A DNA stretch of 64,000 bases from Pestalotiopsis fici W106-1 (lineage: Eukaryota > Ascomycota > Sordariomycetes > Amphisphaeriales > Sporocadaceae), in contig NW_006917093.1 in the NCBI RefSeq assembly GCF_000516985.1, positions 3,906,001-3,970,000 of the forward strand. The letters run 5' to 3'. Of this stretch, positions 51,115 through 64,000 are shown in pieces; within the stretch, counting starts at the first letter, position 1, and each line of letters starts with the position of its first letter. A program made the position numbers and the translations under genes. A model generated the notes under the pieces. The model made no database searches and was not told where the DNA came from. It saw nothing but the letters and a program-made list of their open reading frames with translations.

Positions 51115-54100
51115 ATGCTGAGCGCAAACACAACACCGACTCAAAAGTCACACACACCACAGCCGCCATCCTCGTTGACATCCTCGATAGCGACGGGCCG
51201 CCCGAGTTTGGAACGAGATGGGCTTCAACCACCAGGAGCCACAAATGGAGGCAAAGGGGGTTCCTATGTCTCCAGGGGCGGTTCATCTTTTGTCCCTACT
51301 CCGGCTCCGGGCAGCTTCAACCCAGACGTGCGTAGCCAGGCAGCCTCCAGAACTGGTTCACGTGCAGACATTTTTGCTCTAGAGAAGTTGGATGAAGAGG
51401 AGATTTCTCTGGCTGAAAAGAACCTGAACCAGCTTAAAGATGCACTCAGTCGTGAGATCAAGATCCGCGATGGTAGTGAAAACATGCTAGAAGCTCTGAA
51501 CATCAAGAAAGCGAAGCAGACAAAGGATCAAAGACAGAGGATCGAAGCTGAACTCAACACGTCCAATCAAAAGATCAAAGAACTCAGGACCAAAATTGAC
51601 GATATACAAAGGGTCAAGGCTACCCCAGCTACTCCTACCAGAAACCGCACCGAAGGCTTGCTCGCTAGCAACGGCATCCGCTCTCCACCAAGCGCATCAC
51701 GCAGCGGTGCTGGCTCTGATCTCGACGAACCTGTGGAACAGTCACCAACTTTTGCTCTTGCCGAGATCCTACAAGCGCTTGAGCAGGAGGGCTTGACAGC
51801 TGCTTATTATGTCGGACGTGCTAATAGCCTCGTGGAGCTCTTCAAGAAGCATCCTACGCTCAAGTATGATTTGGTCTGGTCCATCTTTGGTGACCGGATG
51901 CAAATGATGCTTCTCAGTGATAGCAGAGAGGTTGTTGCCGCCGGGTACCGCATGATCCGCTATGCTATTTCGGATGTGACATCCTTGAAAAGGATCCGGA
52001 GCCTCAATACAGATTACATGGTAGTAGTATCATTGGCCAAGGACCGAAAGGCTGATGTTGAACGTGAACAAGCGTTGAAGTTTGTGCGCGCCTTTCTCGA
52101 CGTCAAGGATGGTGTCCGAGAGATTTCACGGGCTGTTGTGCGCACCATAGTCGCAGTTGCTGAACACTTGGAGGATCGCTTGCGGCCCATATGCATCGAA
52201 ACTCTGGCTGAGATTCTGCTCAAGGATCCTGCTTTGCTCACGGCTTGTGGTGGCTTGGCACCTTTGTCTGAAGCCCTTGCAGAGGGGACGTATAAGTCTC
52301 CTGAATCTTTGGCATCTGCCTTTTTGTTTCTACTCAATGCACCTCATACCCGAAAATATCTTCGTGCAGGCTATGACCTGGAGGTCATGTTCACTGCATT
52401 CACAGATGCCTTATTCTCCGCCGAGGGTGTTGTGAAACAAAACTCCAAGGCTGTTTCAGGCGCTTTAAAGTCATGGTCAGGCCTGATGACGCTATCCATG
52501 TTTGACTTTAGAGCGATCAGGGCACTTATATCTACACTCTCTCTGCCCAACACGGCGATTCGCGAGACGGTTATTGACATGCTCTTTACGCTTTTGCGAA
52601 TCAAGCCGCCTGCTTGGGCAACGACATTTCTAGCTGGAAGGCGTTTGACCACTTACGGAAGAGTTGCCAGCCTCAAATCGGCCACGACCAAGACTGGCGC
52701 TTCTTATGACGAGGATAATGACGAACAAAACTTTGTCGAGCATTACACATCCTTATTACTGGCTATATTCGTCAAGGCTGGACTGCTACCAAGCCTCCTC
52801 GTCATTGCGCAAGAACCCGATACAACTTTGCTAAAGCGAAAGGCAACACTGCTTATCGGCGAGGTGCTGAAATTGGCAGGTCGTTTACTACCTCCAGCTT
52901 GGAGCAGCCAACTACAACTACTTCCTGAGCTATTCTCAGCTGCTATAGAATTCAAGGACACCAGTCGCTTCCACGCGACGGGTGTGGTGTATCAGATCAG
53001 CAGCGTCAGTCGCACGCTGTTCCGATCATCGCCAGCAGCTCTTACCTTACCCGCCAGCAGCGCTCTTGACCATGTTGGCTCTGTTGAGGACACACCCAAA
53101 AACAGTGCTTCAATAAACACGGATGATGCAACCTTTCGGCAGCTCTTGATCGACTCGGGTGTTCTCGGAAGCTCGAACCCCATAAAATGGAACTGGGATA
53201 TCGTTCTGAGGATAATCGAAGGCCCTCTCACCAACGGCAAGAGATTGGAAGAGGCTATCAAAGCATCCAAGTTCGTGAAGAGACTGATGAGCTTTTACCG
53301 GCCCTTTAAGTATCGGTTTTCCGGTACCAAGAGTCATCGCAATTCTCAGAAATATATCAGAGTTGGTTGTGCTTTGATGCACTCTCTGCTTCAATCACCA
53401 GAAGGCAGAAAATACTTGGCAGACAACAAGCTCTTGCGACAGCTTGCCGAATGTCTTGCCCAATGTGATCCAGTAAGCCGAGCAATGTACTACAAAATTT
53501 GTCTTGATTTGATGCTGACAAGGAATTCAAGACCAGCGGTTTAACAGCGCAACGTCCGATGTTCTCACCTGATTATCTGACTGACTTCCTTTGCGGTGGC
53601 TATTTCCCCATGCTGGGGGTGCTCACAGGAGACCCCAACGGCCTACAAATGCTCGAACGGTGGCGGATATTCAACATGATATATCACATTGTTGATTACA
53701 ACCAGAGACCTGACATGATCAAACTAATCCTGGCAAACTTTGATTATGGTCTTCAAGGACATCCCCGCGTGTTGCTGTCCAAGGCGCTGACAGCAGGAAC
53801 CAAGGAAATCAGAATACATGCCACGAATGCGTTGAGGTTGTATGCCACGGGCCAACGAGCGCCGTCATCCAGCCATATCGTGTCTGATGCGAAGTGGGCT
53901 ATCCAGCTCCTTGTCACTCAGCTCTATGATCCCGAAATCGAGGTCTGTGCTACAGCTGTCAAGATCCTGGAGAAGGCCTGCAATAGCAAGCACTTACTGG
54001 AATATATCGTGGAGTGTCGTCCTGCACTGGATCATTTAGGAGAGATTGGAGCACCTCTACTGCTCCGTTTCTTGTCCACATCTATCGGATACCACTACCT

Positions 54101-55154
54101 GGACGGACTCGATTATATCAGCAACGAAATGGACGATTGGTTTCTTGGCCGAAACGACAGCTATGTCAGTCTTATAGAGGCTAGTTTGGCTCGCTCATTT
54201 GTCGAGAATCCCGAGGACCATTCCGGCCGACTTAGTCTTTATGAAGATGAACTGGACGCCGACCAGGATAATCACATCCCACCACACTTCTACCGCGAGT
54301 TGACGCGTACCAAGGAGGGATGTAAGCTTCTAGAGGATAAGGGACACTTTGAAGAATTCTCTACAACAATCCGCGATTATGGTATGTATTCCAATGACCC
54401 CGAACTCATGGTCAAGGTCAAAGGTTGCATGTGGGCAGTGGGGAACGTCGGCTCGATGGAGCTCGGAGCACCTTTCCTCGAGTCCACAGATGTGGTGGGC
54501 CAGATTGTCAAGATTGCAGAGACGCATGAAGTGATGAGCCTACGAGGAACCGCCTTTTTCGTGCTCGGCCTGATATCCAGATCCGTTCATGGCCTTGAAA
54601 TACTCTCTGAGCTGGGGTGGGACTCGAACACCACGCCTTTGGGTGTGTCACTCGGCTTCTGTCTGCCAACCGATATGTCAAAACTTTTCTCTTTTCAACC
54701 ATGGGAGCATGTAACTGCATCTTCTGTGGTGCTTCCGGAGTCACAGAGAACCATCATCGAGGCACCACCGGCCGTCATGAAAGATCCTGATGAGACTAAT
54801 CAGCGGATCCTGGAAATCATGGTGGAGCTGGGCAACATAGTGCAATACAAGAAAGCAAAGATGGAACTGCTGCAACTCAGACACAAGAAAGTACCCGGCT
54901 TTCGACAAGCCAAACTCTTCCGCCGCGTCTTGTCACTCCTGGAGAATCACCACTACCGGCTGAGCGATCGACACATGGCCATTGAGATGTTTGACAAGAG
55001 CGTACTGAGGCAGATTGTGTATGGCGACGAGGAGGGTGAAGAGGAGGTTGAAACCAGTTCTGGTGACGAGGGAAGGACAGAGCGTCAGAGGAGTATTAGT
55101 GACCCGGCCGATTGGGAGGGTACAAGGGGTCTGACGCAGAAATTCTCCATCTGA
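51115..55154 (+). CDS. avo3: TORC2 subunit AVO3/Rictor (Ste16/Tsc11)
   Basis: Two exons, 51115-53472 and 53532-55154, with a 59-nt intron; 1326 residues. The intron restores the continuous reading CDPTSGLTAQRPMFSPDYL, which is conserved in Rictor proteins. Domains: disordered N-terminus, an HR1-like coiled coil at about 88-165, the Rictor N-terminal armadillo region from about 209 (LVWSIFGDRMQMMLLSDSRE, ALKFVRAFLDVKDGV), the middle region around LCGGYFPMLGVLTGDPNGL, the Rictor V domain (MKVKGCMWAVGNVGS-like; VKGCMWAVGNVGSMELGAPF) and an acidic C-terminus. Rictor is the scaffold of TOR complex 2 at the plasma membrane, controlling Ypk/AGC kinases, actin and sphingolipids (family knowledge). 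The start at 51115 is the first ATG of the frame, but a uORF overlaps it. Confidence 0.95.
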
Positions 55155-55712
55155 GGCTACTGGGGCCGGGCGTACAAACCCGTGAACAATGGTGTAGATA
55201 TATGGAGGAGAGAGGGAGGGAAAGGAGCGTAAAGAGTATTCAAGTGAGCAAGAAGGGGCAGCATCATGCGTACACATGTGTCTGAGGGAATACACATCTA
55301 AAGGCATTCGAAAGAGGGTGTGGCTCGGCGTTTTGAGAGCTTTTTTCTATATCACATCGTCTGTTCTAGTGCGATCATGATATCCAAAGGAATCTGGCGA
55401 AACATTGGGCGAGGGAGGGGGAATTCATGGATATTTAAAGGTGGTTTACACGAAAGAAAGTCTCGTCACTTAGGCGTTTTGGGGCGTTCATGGCTGACAT
55501 CGTGAATGGAGACGATGCCATCGGCGATGCTCAGTTACTTAGCAAAAGATTTGATTTTCTCTGGCCCGGTCAATTGGTCTACTGCGATGCAATTGTCATC
55601 TGTGAAATGCTACCTGGTGCCTCGATTGTGATTTCACATGAGAATTATTCATGTCGAGTTTGGCATGATTTGCATTTACAAATCTTGTTCTACTTTTTTA
55701 TCATCTATGCAA
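55155..55712. other. Convergent intergenic region
   Basis: 558 bp between the stops of avo3 and rix1; both 3' UTRs. No gene seen. Confidence 0.65.
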
Positions 55713-58136
55713 TTACTCTTCATCTTCATCTCCTTCAGAATCTAAATCCATGTTCAAATGAACACTTTCGTCATCGCTATCATCGTCGTCGTCTTTACCG
55801 TCTGCCGCCGTCAACTGCCCAGCACCAGCAGGAGCCGACTTGGCCAGCGTGTCCTCGACCAGGGCGCCCATGGTCCCGAACCCGGGGTCGGGGGTGTCGG
55901 CGGCAGCTATATCCACACGTTTCGAAGCGAGTAGGGCCTCGGCCTCTTCGCTCTTGCGCTTGAGGGGCACGGTGCTGCTGGCGGCGGCCAGCGGCGACAC
56001 GACTGCCGGGACGAGCGGCTGCGGCAGGAAGGGGCTGGGCTGAATCTCGGCGGCAATGGCGGGCGCCGAGGGGGCCGTCCGGGCGACTACGGGTTCCGAC
56101 ATGGTGGCTGTCTGTGTCACCGAGGCGGTCGAAGTCACCTGGAAGGGGCGGTCAAAGGTGAAGCCGTCGGCGGGTTTCTCCACTGGCACTTCCGAGTCAA
56201 TCTCCATGTCATCATCATCATTACCAGCGTCCAGGGCATCGCCCCCCCTGGCGCCACCGGCAATAGGACGAAAGTTGAAGCGGAGAATCTCGACGGCCTC
56301 GTCGTAGGGGAATTGCTGGTGGAGGTAGGGGAGGATGACCTGGGCTGTCCTGCCGTTCTTGTCCTTGGCGGGGTTGAGGATGCTGGCAACTTGGGCGTCC
56401 TTGATTTGGCACAGGATCGCAGTCCGGAGCATGCGAGACCGCAGGTCAGGATTGATGTGTTGCTGGGGCAGATGGCTGAACAAGGCCGTGAGCAGTCTTT
56501 CTGCAGCGGCCACGTGCTCTGCGTCAAAGGACACGGAAACGGTCTCATCTTCGGCGTTGGACTTGAGAAAGGCATCGGCGTTTTGCGAAGCGGTTCTGGA
56601 TTTCGCTCCGTTCTGCCCGGTCGTGGAGGTCTGCTGCTTTGGCGCCTTGAGGTGACCCCCAGCGCCGAGCAAGTCACGGCAGCATGTCATGGTGACAAGC
56701 TGTAGCGCATCGACTTGCGGCTTGGATCGCGTTGGGCCGCTCAGCTGGAGCAGATCAGTGATCAAAGCAAAAGCTATGCTGCGGACTTCGGGCAGGCGAT
56801 AGCTCGAGTCCATCATGCGGACAACTTGGTCCAAGGTGTCTTGGGCCAGAGGAATAAAGTTTCTTCCCAATCGCTGGGCGAGGACTCGAGCGAATTGCAG
56901 AATGGCGACTTGGACATCAGGTAAGACTGCCCACAAATCATCCTTTTCTTCTCTGCCGGCAGCCGGATTTAGCTGAGTATACTCGCTCTTATCTTTCCCA
57001 GCGACGGGAGGAATAATCAGCGACACACGCGCAATCATATCCGTGGCAGCACTGATTGGAATGGTGACGGCGACTTTCGTAGGGCAACGGAGACAATCGG
57101 CCAAGCTAGCAAGTAGACCCATCATGCGCTCGCTGCCAGCTAGTATGCCTGACCATTGGGGTAGCTGCTCTGCAGATGGACTGTCATTGCCAGGCTCGGC
57201 ATCGAAGTTGGGCGCCTGCTTGTTGTGTCCTGTAGTGGACTCCCAGTTCTCAAGCACAGCTCGAAAGACTTGGTCGGCGGTCTCGTGAAACTCTTTGATA
57301 AGGCCTTGGAAATGCTTGGCCCACTCATCCGCACCGCCATTCTTGGCTGCTGTCATATGTAGCCTAGCAAGTAGCTTTCGGCTGCTGCTTTGTAGACTTG
57401 AGGGGACGAGTTCATCGTCTGAGCTCGTTGGGGCAATGAATGGCCTTGTGACGGAACGTATTTGTGCGACGGAAGGACGCAGCGTCGTTGGGTAGAGAGG
57501 AATCAGCACGGAGAATGCCTCAATGACGGTCTCAGTAAAACTCAAGGGAATTTTGACAGCTGCTTTACTTGTGCTGGCGGGCTTCACAATCTGTAGGCAG
57601 GCAGTGGCAAAAGCTGGGAGGAAAGGCGTGACAATCTCGCGTATCAAGGTTTGAAACTTGTGCGCAAGTGTGAATATCCTAACAAGTACAATGGCACATA
57701 GTTCCTTGACTGCTATGGGGTCCCGTTTCTTAGGAGGCGTCAGTTCACTGGCTCCAACATAGAGTAAATGATGGAACTGCTCTCAACTTACCTGGAGGAT
57801 CGACACAAGACCTCTCACCCAGGGCTCAGAGACACGCAAGGTTTCCCATCCTCCCACTTCAATGTAGGTCTTGATCAAGGCGACAGCAGTAAAACGGCCC
57901 TCCAGACTCCGGCCATTCAGCAATGTGCCGATGTGGGTTCGGAGCTTGTGCACCAGGACGGCAGCTTCAGACGAGGACGATGTGGTCTTGGCGTCCTGCG
58001 GCTCAGACAGAGGTTGCTGGCAACGTTGAAGATCCTTCAGCAAGGAAGGAAGCAGGCTCGGGAGCTGTTCAGTCTTGGCGGTGGTGAGCCTCCTGCAAAT
58101 ACTGCGGAGCTCTGGTGGAAGAGAGACCAAAGACAT
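55713..58136 (-). CDS. rix1: Pre-rRNA processing protein RIX1 (PELP1 family)
   Basis: Two exons, 57792-58136 and 55713-57728, with a 63-nt intron (CTGAC branch, AAG acceptor); 786 residues. The N-terminus MSLVSLPPELRSICRRL and the helical repeats (GRFTAVALIKTYIEVGGWET, KELCAIVLVRIFTLAHKFQT) match the RIX1 domain. The C-terminal part is disordered with a basic stretch PLKRKSEEAEALLASKR, a likely nuclear signal, and ends in an Asp/Glu-rich acidic tail. RIX1, with IPI1 and IPI3, binds pre-60S particles and recruits Rea1/Mdn1 for late maturation in the nucleoplasm (family knowledge). Divergent from ypp1. Confidence 0.93.
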
Positions 58137-59144
58137 TGTTATGATTATGAGCTGTGCAGCTGAGCAGAGAAAATCTTAAGCTTTGTGCAGAGATTTATAG
58201 GTTGCTGGATTTCGTGAATGACCAATGAGTTGCAGAATTCGTAGAAATTCTGGTCATCTCAGTCGGTCAAAAAAATTCGGTGCGTCTTCACAGACCATAT
58301 CCCACAGCAGGTAAAATACTCTAGATTGTAAGAGGTGCAGATCTTTCTCGTTATCTGAATCTTTCAAAGTCTCTGTTGTTGCGACTTTGGTTTTGAACTT
58401 TTTAGTGGGTCCGGGGACTGCATAAGGTCCATCCATTACGGATGGATAGATAGATACACTGCAATGTGCAAGTACGTACCGAGTAGTCCCTGTACCTGGT
58501 TGCGTACATTATAATTGGGTCTATGAATTCCACTCATCAATGTCCATAAGCAAAGTCGCTGACAACAATCATGCCAAAGTAGAACTACTACAGCAATGCA
58601 GGCTCACATGAATGTTCACTCAATCATCACTTGAAAGATCATAAATTTACACACAATCTCGGAATATCTCTTCATGGCCCATTGGAACGGGGATGAACCA
58701 ATGAAAAATTGTGATTCCCATATGCAAGTTAATGTTTTCCCTGGCCTTTTTTGTTTTTTTAATGTTTACCGCCGTTGGGCCAGCTGCCAACCGCCTGTCG
58801 CGTCCCCCCGAGCTCCAGCTCCGTACCCAGTGATCCCAGCATGTGGAAATGGACGTCACTTCCCTGCCCCTGGATTGCGTCGATCTCGCCCAAGCTATTT
58901 CCCATAAACGTTGGCCTCAAGTCGCCGACAACTTGCGTTGGCCAGAGAAGGCTTTTGATTCGCTTTGTTTGCCCTTGATTTGCTTGCCTGCGTTGCGACG
59001 CCCTTCATCATTTTGATCACAGACAGCATCTACTTCTTTTCCATTCTGCTGCCCGCCGCCGTCCTGCGTTTTTCGAGCATGCTAGCTTAGGCGCATCTTC
59101 ACTCCCTCCAAAAACATCTGCCGCTCCTTTAAACCCCCTTCATA
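58137..59144. promoter_or_regulatory. Divergent promoter region rix1/ypp1
   Basis: 1008 bp between divergent starts. The right third is C/T-rich, as in many fungal leaders. No gene or specific factor site is claimed. Confidence 0.55.
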
Positions 59145-62100
59145 ATGACGGTACGCCGCGCAATCCTCCCCTCTCTCTAGGCATGAGCAGACATGCTCGG
59201 CGACCGACGCGAATGATACATCAGACAAATACTAACGCCCAACTCTACTACCCAGAAACCATCCAAGGCCGAGATCTACCTGTCACAACTAGAGAATTGT
59301 CGCTGCGAAGACAACTGGGACGCCGTGCCCGAGGCGGTGCGCAAGATTCGCAAACATGCACCAAACAGACAATGTAACACACTACCCACCGTTCTGACTT
59401 CACCGTATCATTGGCCATAGATGGCTAATTCGAGCGTCACATAGGTCTTGCGACGACTGCCGAAACTGAATATGCCATCATCAAAGCCCAGCTGAAGCAG
59501 ACGGCGCGTCCTGCCACTGCAGTCTCCCAGACGGACCTCGATATCACAAATCTTCTCCCAAAACTTCTCGAGGCAATCGAAAATGAGCACACCTTGCAGG
59601 AGGACAAGTATCAGGCACAAGTCTGCGTAGGATGGCTGCACTGGGCCGTCGGAGAGTACAGCATTGCCGTAACCCGTCTGCCGAGTGTTTTAGAACAGGA
59701 TCCCGAGGAAGTCTCAGAATGGACCCGAGTCTGCACGCTCAAGGCCGCCTACCTCAAGGCAAATTGTCTTTCTCGGGACAATGAACGACTCCAGGCCCTC
59801 GCTGTCTTTGAGGTCGCCTTGAGTTCCCTGACAAGAGTTTGGTCCACGCAAAAAGGTCGCAAGCAGCTACAATTCTGGGCCGAGCTCTTCCTGACCGAGT
59901 TCTGCATGCTGCAGTCGCAGGCATTGGAAAGAGGCGAGAAGAGCTTGGACGACTCGACAGTTCTGGCTCCATATCGCTCGTGGGCACGCTACTGGGAGAC
60001 TTCCAAGAGCCAGGGCACTCCTCTCGTCGGTGGTCACGGTTTTAGAGGAGCTGTGCCGAGAAGAAGGGTATGGCGCGAGTATTACACTGCTCTTTCTGCC
60101 ATCCTAGACCAGGATCTGCCTTTCCCGACCGCAGAAGTGCCTACTCTTTCAAACGAGGCATCGGCACGGAATCAGCTGCGTATGGAATTGAAAAAGGTCG
60201 AGGCTGCATATGAGGCGCTTTTGCTGGACGAGACCCCGTTTCCCCGCGCAGACGAGGAGCGCGAGGAAATTGAAGCCTTTGTCGCTCTTGTCATGAGCAA
60301 CTGGAGTATTCTGAATGGACGCGACTGGCACGAACACGATCTTGCTCATGGTGGTAAGGACGCCCTGAGCCGTGGTATCCTCGAAATTCTATACCGAGCC
60401 GCGACCAAGACTTTTCACTCAACCGCCATTTTGCGTCACCTCTTCACGGTGCATCTTGCTGTGGCTGAATTTGACTTGGCCCTCAAGGCGTTCAACTCGT
60501 ACCTGGAAATTGTCAAGAAGGGCAAGGCTCGCATCGACAAAACTGGACACGCAGAACCTAGCCTTGACGATGATGCTACTGTGCTCGAGACCATCTCGGC
60601 GGCTATTTCAGCTCTGTGCAAATACGGTTTCCGCGAGGAGGCAGAAGCAGCCTACGGTCTTGGAATTGAGTTGGAAGAAATGTTACAGAAACTACCAGCA
60701 CCGATGCCCAACACTGCAGATATAACATCGTTGCCCGAGGAAAACGCTAATGGCGTTGTTCTCCACCCACGTATTTCAGCAAAGGCGAATGCTCTGGCGT
60801 GGCAAGCGATTGGTGTATCGCAAGCTCAGTGGGCTAGGATGACATTTGACGCTGCTTCCAGGACGGAAATACAGGGTAAGGCGATTCGAAGCTTTCAAAA
60901 GTCCCTAGCACCAGACACTGGAAATCCAGCCGATGTTCGGACTCTTTTCACTCTTGGTCTCCTCCTGGCAGAGCAGAGAGAGTTGTCCACAGCCATAGAT
61001 ATCATCAAGGCTGCTCTCATGACCAACAAGAAATCAACAGAGTACATCCCGGCGGCTGGCAGCCACTGGCATGAGCGTTCCCTCATTCCACTTTGGCATT
61101 TGTTGGCCCTGCTTCTCAGTGCGCGTCAGGACTACGTCATGGCCGCTCGAGCTTGTGAGGGTGCTTTCGAGCAATTTGGTGATCCGGCAGTACTGTTTGG
61201 AACTCAGGGGCTGCAGAGTCAGTTCCGAAGCGATCACCTCAACGAGCTTGAAGCCAAGAATGGACATGGCAAACCGGGCGCTCTTGTTGACGAGATGGAC
61301 GATCTTGAAAAGGAGAATATTATCGAGGTCAAGATGACCCAACTTGCGCTTCTAGAGCTGCTCGAAGGCCCAGAAGTTGCCGTCAACGCAAGTCACGAAC
61401 TGCTTGTTCTGTACACCAGACTTTTTGGAACTATGCAGACAAATGCCCCATCGACAACACAGAGGTCTCTCACCGTTGCGCCTCCGAAAAGCTCGGCAGG
61501 GACGTTGCGTAGTTTTCGAGGTAGTGTTTTTGGAAACCGGGGTAGAGCTTCTAGCAGGCTGCGAGAGACAGTTCCTTTAGAGGAAGAGACACCAATGTCA
61601 CCATCAGACCGACCTCAAACTGCTCAGAACCCACCATCCACTGCCGCTCCTGTCACTGCCGCCGCCGATGCGCCCCCAGCTCCTGCTATACAAATCACTC
61701 GAGACAACACGGATTTGTCCGACACACGCTCCCGCAAGTCCACCGGAAGTGTCCGGGGGCGCCGAAGTGACTCTGTAAAACGGGGCAACAGTCTCAAGAA
61801 GCGCGATGCCAGCAGCCAGCAACGAAGAGCTGCAAGCACAAGCAGACCTCCAAGCCAGCGGGCACACCAGCCAACTATTTCTGATGGTGACGCATATTTC
61901 ACGCCTCTGGGAGATGCCGCAGCCACTGACAGGCCAGACTTCTTTGATTGGAAGACCAAGAGCAACATCTCTAGCCAACAGTCTTTCTCAAAGGGGAGAG
62001 GGTTGCTCAGGTACGATTCTACAGCTTCTTCGTATAAGGGGTCGACCACAGGCCCGGAATCCTTTACTCTGGATTCTCTCTCACCACCAATCACATTGCC

Positions 62101-63080
62101 TCTGCTTCATTTCCCCGCGGAGCAAACAAAGAGACAGCGACAGACGATCCTCGTTAAAGTATGGTTGATGATTGCAGCATTCTACAGACGTGCGGGGGTG
62201 TTTAGTCAGTGCCAGAACGCCATCGATGAGGCCAAGAAGATTATTGAAGCCATGGAATTGGATATTGCCAAGGACACGTCTGGATCTGTTGGAATCAGTC
62301 ACCCTGGTTGGGGTGGTAAGAGAAGTGTCGAGGAGCTATGGGCTGATGTTCACTCGGAGGTATGCATTCCCTTGGTGCATTTTGCCCACCACCTTTAATT
62401 ACATACCACATCATGAAGTTCATTTACTAACATTGGTCCAGACTGGTTCCCTCTCAGTTGCCGAGGGTATTCCATACAAAGCTCGAGCCGACTTTGAAGA
62501 AGCTTTGATGCACAATGCAAACCATCCGGCTGCCATTGTAGGATTGTCGACGATCTTGTTGGACATTTATGCCGAGGTCCTTTCGCCTGCGCCAGCCATT
62601 CCAGGTATCGCAGAGCCGGACGGGCAGCCAATCAATATTGATGATCCAACAGCAACACACGAGAGTCTCGCATTGCGATCAAAATCTGCACTGGCCCTCA
62701 CTGCTCTCCCATCCGGTCCATTAGGACTTGGCGGAGAGGCGACGAGTTCACCTGCAATTAGTGGATCACCTCCCAAGCAGCAGCGGAAGCCATCCCAGGC
62801 CGTGTCGATCGAAGAGCTCCCAGCGCCATACAAGGCAAAATCGCTACCTCTAGTGGACAGACTTGCTGCCAGAGATCGGGCATACGGTCTGCTGTCGGGC
62901 CTCACGCGACTCGGCACTGGCTGGAACAACTCGGATGCGTGGTTTGCTCTGGCCAGGGCTCACGAGGAGAGTGGCCAGATGGACAAGGCAAAAGAAGCCC
63001 TTTGGTGGTGCGTGGAGCTGGAGGAAGGCAGGGGCATTCGCGACTGGAATAATGTTGGCGCAGGTCGTTATGTCCTGTAA
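59145..63080 (+). CDS. ypp1: TPR protein YPP1 (TTC7-like), PI4-kinase complex
   Basis: Four exons: 59145-59150, 59256-59373, 59445-62359 and 62442-63080; 1225 residues. The first exon is only ATG ACG; the intron behind it has an ACTAAC branch site. Assembly keeps the frame throughout. N-terminal part: KPSKAEIYLSQLENCRCEDN, QAQVCVGWLHWAVGEYSIAV; helical TPR-like repeats extend to about residue 620. A disordered Ser/Arg region (about 650-840) precedes C-terminal TPRs (PYKARADFEEALMHNANHPA, GTGWNNSDAWFALARAHEES). YPP1 with EFR3 holds the PI4-kinase STT4 at the plasma membrane and supports endocytosis (family knowledge). The start is chosen because it alone yields the conserved N-terminus through a clean splice. 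Confidence 0.92.
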
Positions 63081-64000
63081 AGAAGTGCCAGATGGTATTG
63101 AATTTTTGTCATAGCAAAGATACCCACATCGTCGGGATAAGCGACTGTTGAACTGGGAGGCCCTCAGGACACACACAAAAAACAGAATCCAGTAATGTCT
63201 TGCAGACTTGTGTCTACCAGAAAGGGACTGGCAACTGCCGTGAACTTGTAATTGTGCAAAGATGCGGCACCGGCACTTTGCGTTGAGCTTAGAGTACTGT
63301 CAAACTGTCCGTAGTGCTTACACCTGACTGTTTATCAGGCTCTCTGCGAGCAAAGTGTTTCAGCGACTTATTGAGCGATACCGTTCATTCATCCTACTCA
63401 AGATGCACTCAGGGTGCGGCTCTATTGTGCGACTGCGTATGCTTTTATGCTCCTTTCAACCTGCTAACCATGAGGGTAAGCTCAAGGTGTGGCCGGGGCC
63501 AAGGGCCAAGAGTCTATAGTTGAATTTTGCAAGCCAAGACTGCCTAAATAGGCATTTATACCTTCCTGCAAATTGTTGCCAGATGAATGTTATACTCAGC
63601 CACGGACAACTGGACCAAGACTCTGGACACTGTTGTAATAAAACACATTGCGCGAGATATGTGGCGGTGTTACTTTGAAGCTCAAGCAGAATCTCGCAAG
63701 TCATAACCTCTATATTCTATGATCTACATTATCTTACCAATCTGGGCCGCTCGCATTGGTCAGATACCCCGACTTTGCATCTGCTGTTTTGGCTTGCCTA
63801 TTTCAACTAACCTACCCCATTGCGGGGGTTGGATATGGCTACTACCTAGGTGATGATATAGTGGGAAACGGAGTAACTGCATGTAGACTTTTTTTTCTCA
63901 CTTCTCCGCACCTTCACATCGGCTGTTCTTCCCCGAGGTTATGGGGGAGTGGATCAAAGACCAGTCAAGAAGACGAATGAGGTTGTACAGCATCGTCGAG
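63081..64000. other. Gene-free right end
   Basis: No gene seen after the ypp1 stop. It includes the ypp1 3' UTR. Confidence 0.6.

Noticed and set aside
58254..58436. 60-codon minus-strand frame upstream of rix1
   Set aside because: Too short, no motif, and it lies in the divergent promoter region.

Overview
The window is nuclear DNA of a filamentous ascomycete. Evidence: short (mostly 50-120 nt) GT-AG introns with CTAAC or CTGAC branch motifs, long gene-free stretches with TACC/GGTA and other simple repeats, and genes typical of filamentous fungi (con7, noxR, a uricase, an NLR-like ankyrin protein). Protein similarity and gene structure suggest Sordariomycetes, perhaps Hypocreales. That rank is inference; no rDNA or other phylogenetic marker is present.

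Layout. 1-8.7 kb has no gene I can support; it holds a 100-N gap whose flanks look like an unmerged contig overlap. 8.76-10.91 kb is an almost AUG-free leader of con7 (10915-12566, +), a C2H2 developmental transcription factor. 12.6-17.8 kb is gene-free. AAR2 (17847-19421, +) converges on a multi-pass membrane protein locus (20673-22025, -) whose frame carries two TAG stops. Ribosomal protein S16 (23327-24191, -) is divergent from the ESCRT-II gene SNF8 (24960-25745, +). An intron-containing tRNA-Ala(AGC) lies at 26551-26635. Then come the DEAD-box helicase DBP2 (27520-30027, -, with a 471-nt internal intron), a bifunctional thiamine gene of THI20 type (31242-33243, -) and the NADPH oxidase regulator noxR (34525-36300, -). 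36.3-42.0 kb is gene-poor. CCS1 (42013-43105, possibly to 43249, -) is divergent from the mitochondrial ribosomal protein uL13m (43809-44443, +). An NLR-like ankyrin protein (45104-47231, +) converges on uricase (47492-48443, -). AVO3/Rictor (51115-55154, +) converges on RIX1 (55713-58136, -), which is divergent from YPP1 (59145-63080, +).

The gene content is mostly housekeeping: translation and ribosome assembly (S16, uL13m, RIX1, DBP2), splicing (AAR2), membrane traffic and signalling (SNF8, YPP1, AVO3), copper and purine metabolism (CCS1, uaZ) and thiamine salvage. AVO3 (TORC2) and YPP1 (plasma-membrane PI4-kinase complex) both act at the plasma membrane. noxR and con7 are developmental or virulence regulators in other fungi. 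There is no biosynthetic cluster, intact transposon or CRISPR. The points most worth a second look are the 1.65-kb AUG-free leader of con7, the two in-frame TAGs of the membrane protein locus, a possible mitochondrial presequence on CCS1, a uricase without a visible PTS1, the AVO3 uORF chain, the DBP2 intron, and the ankyrin protein.
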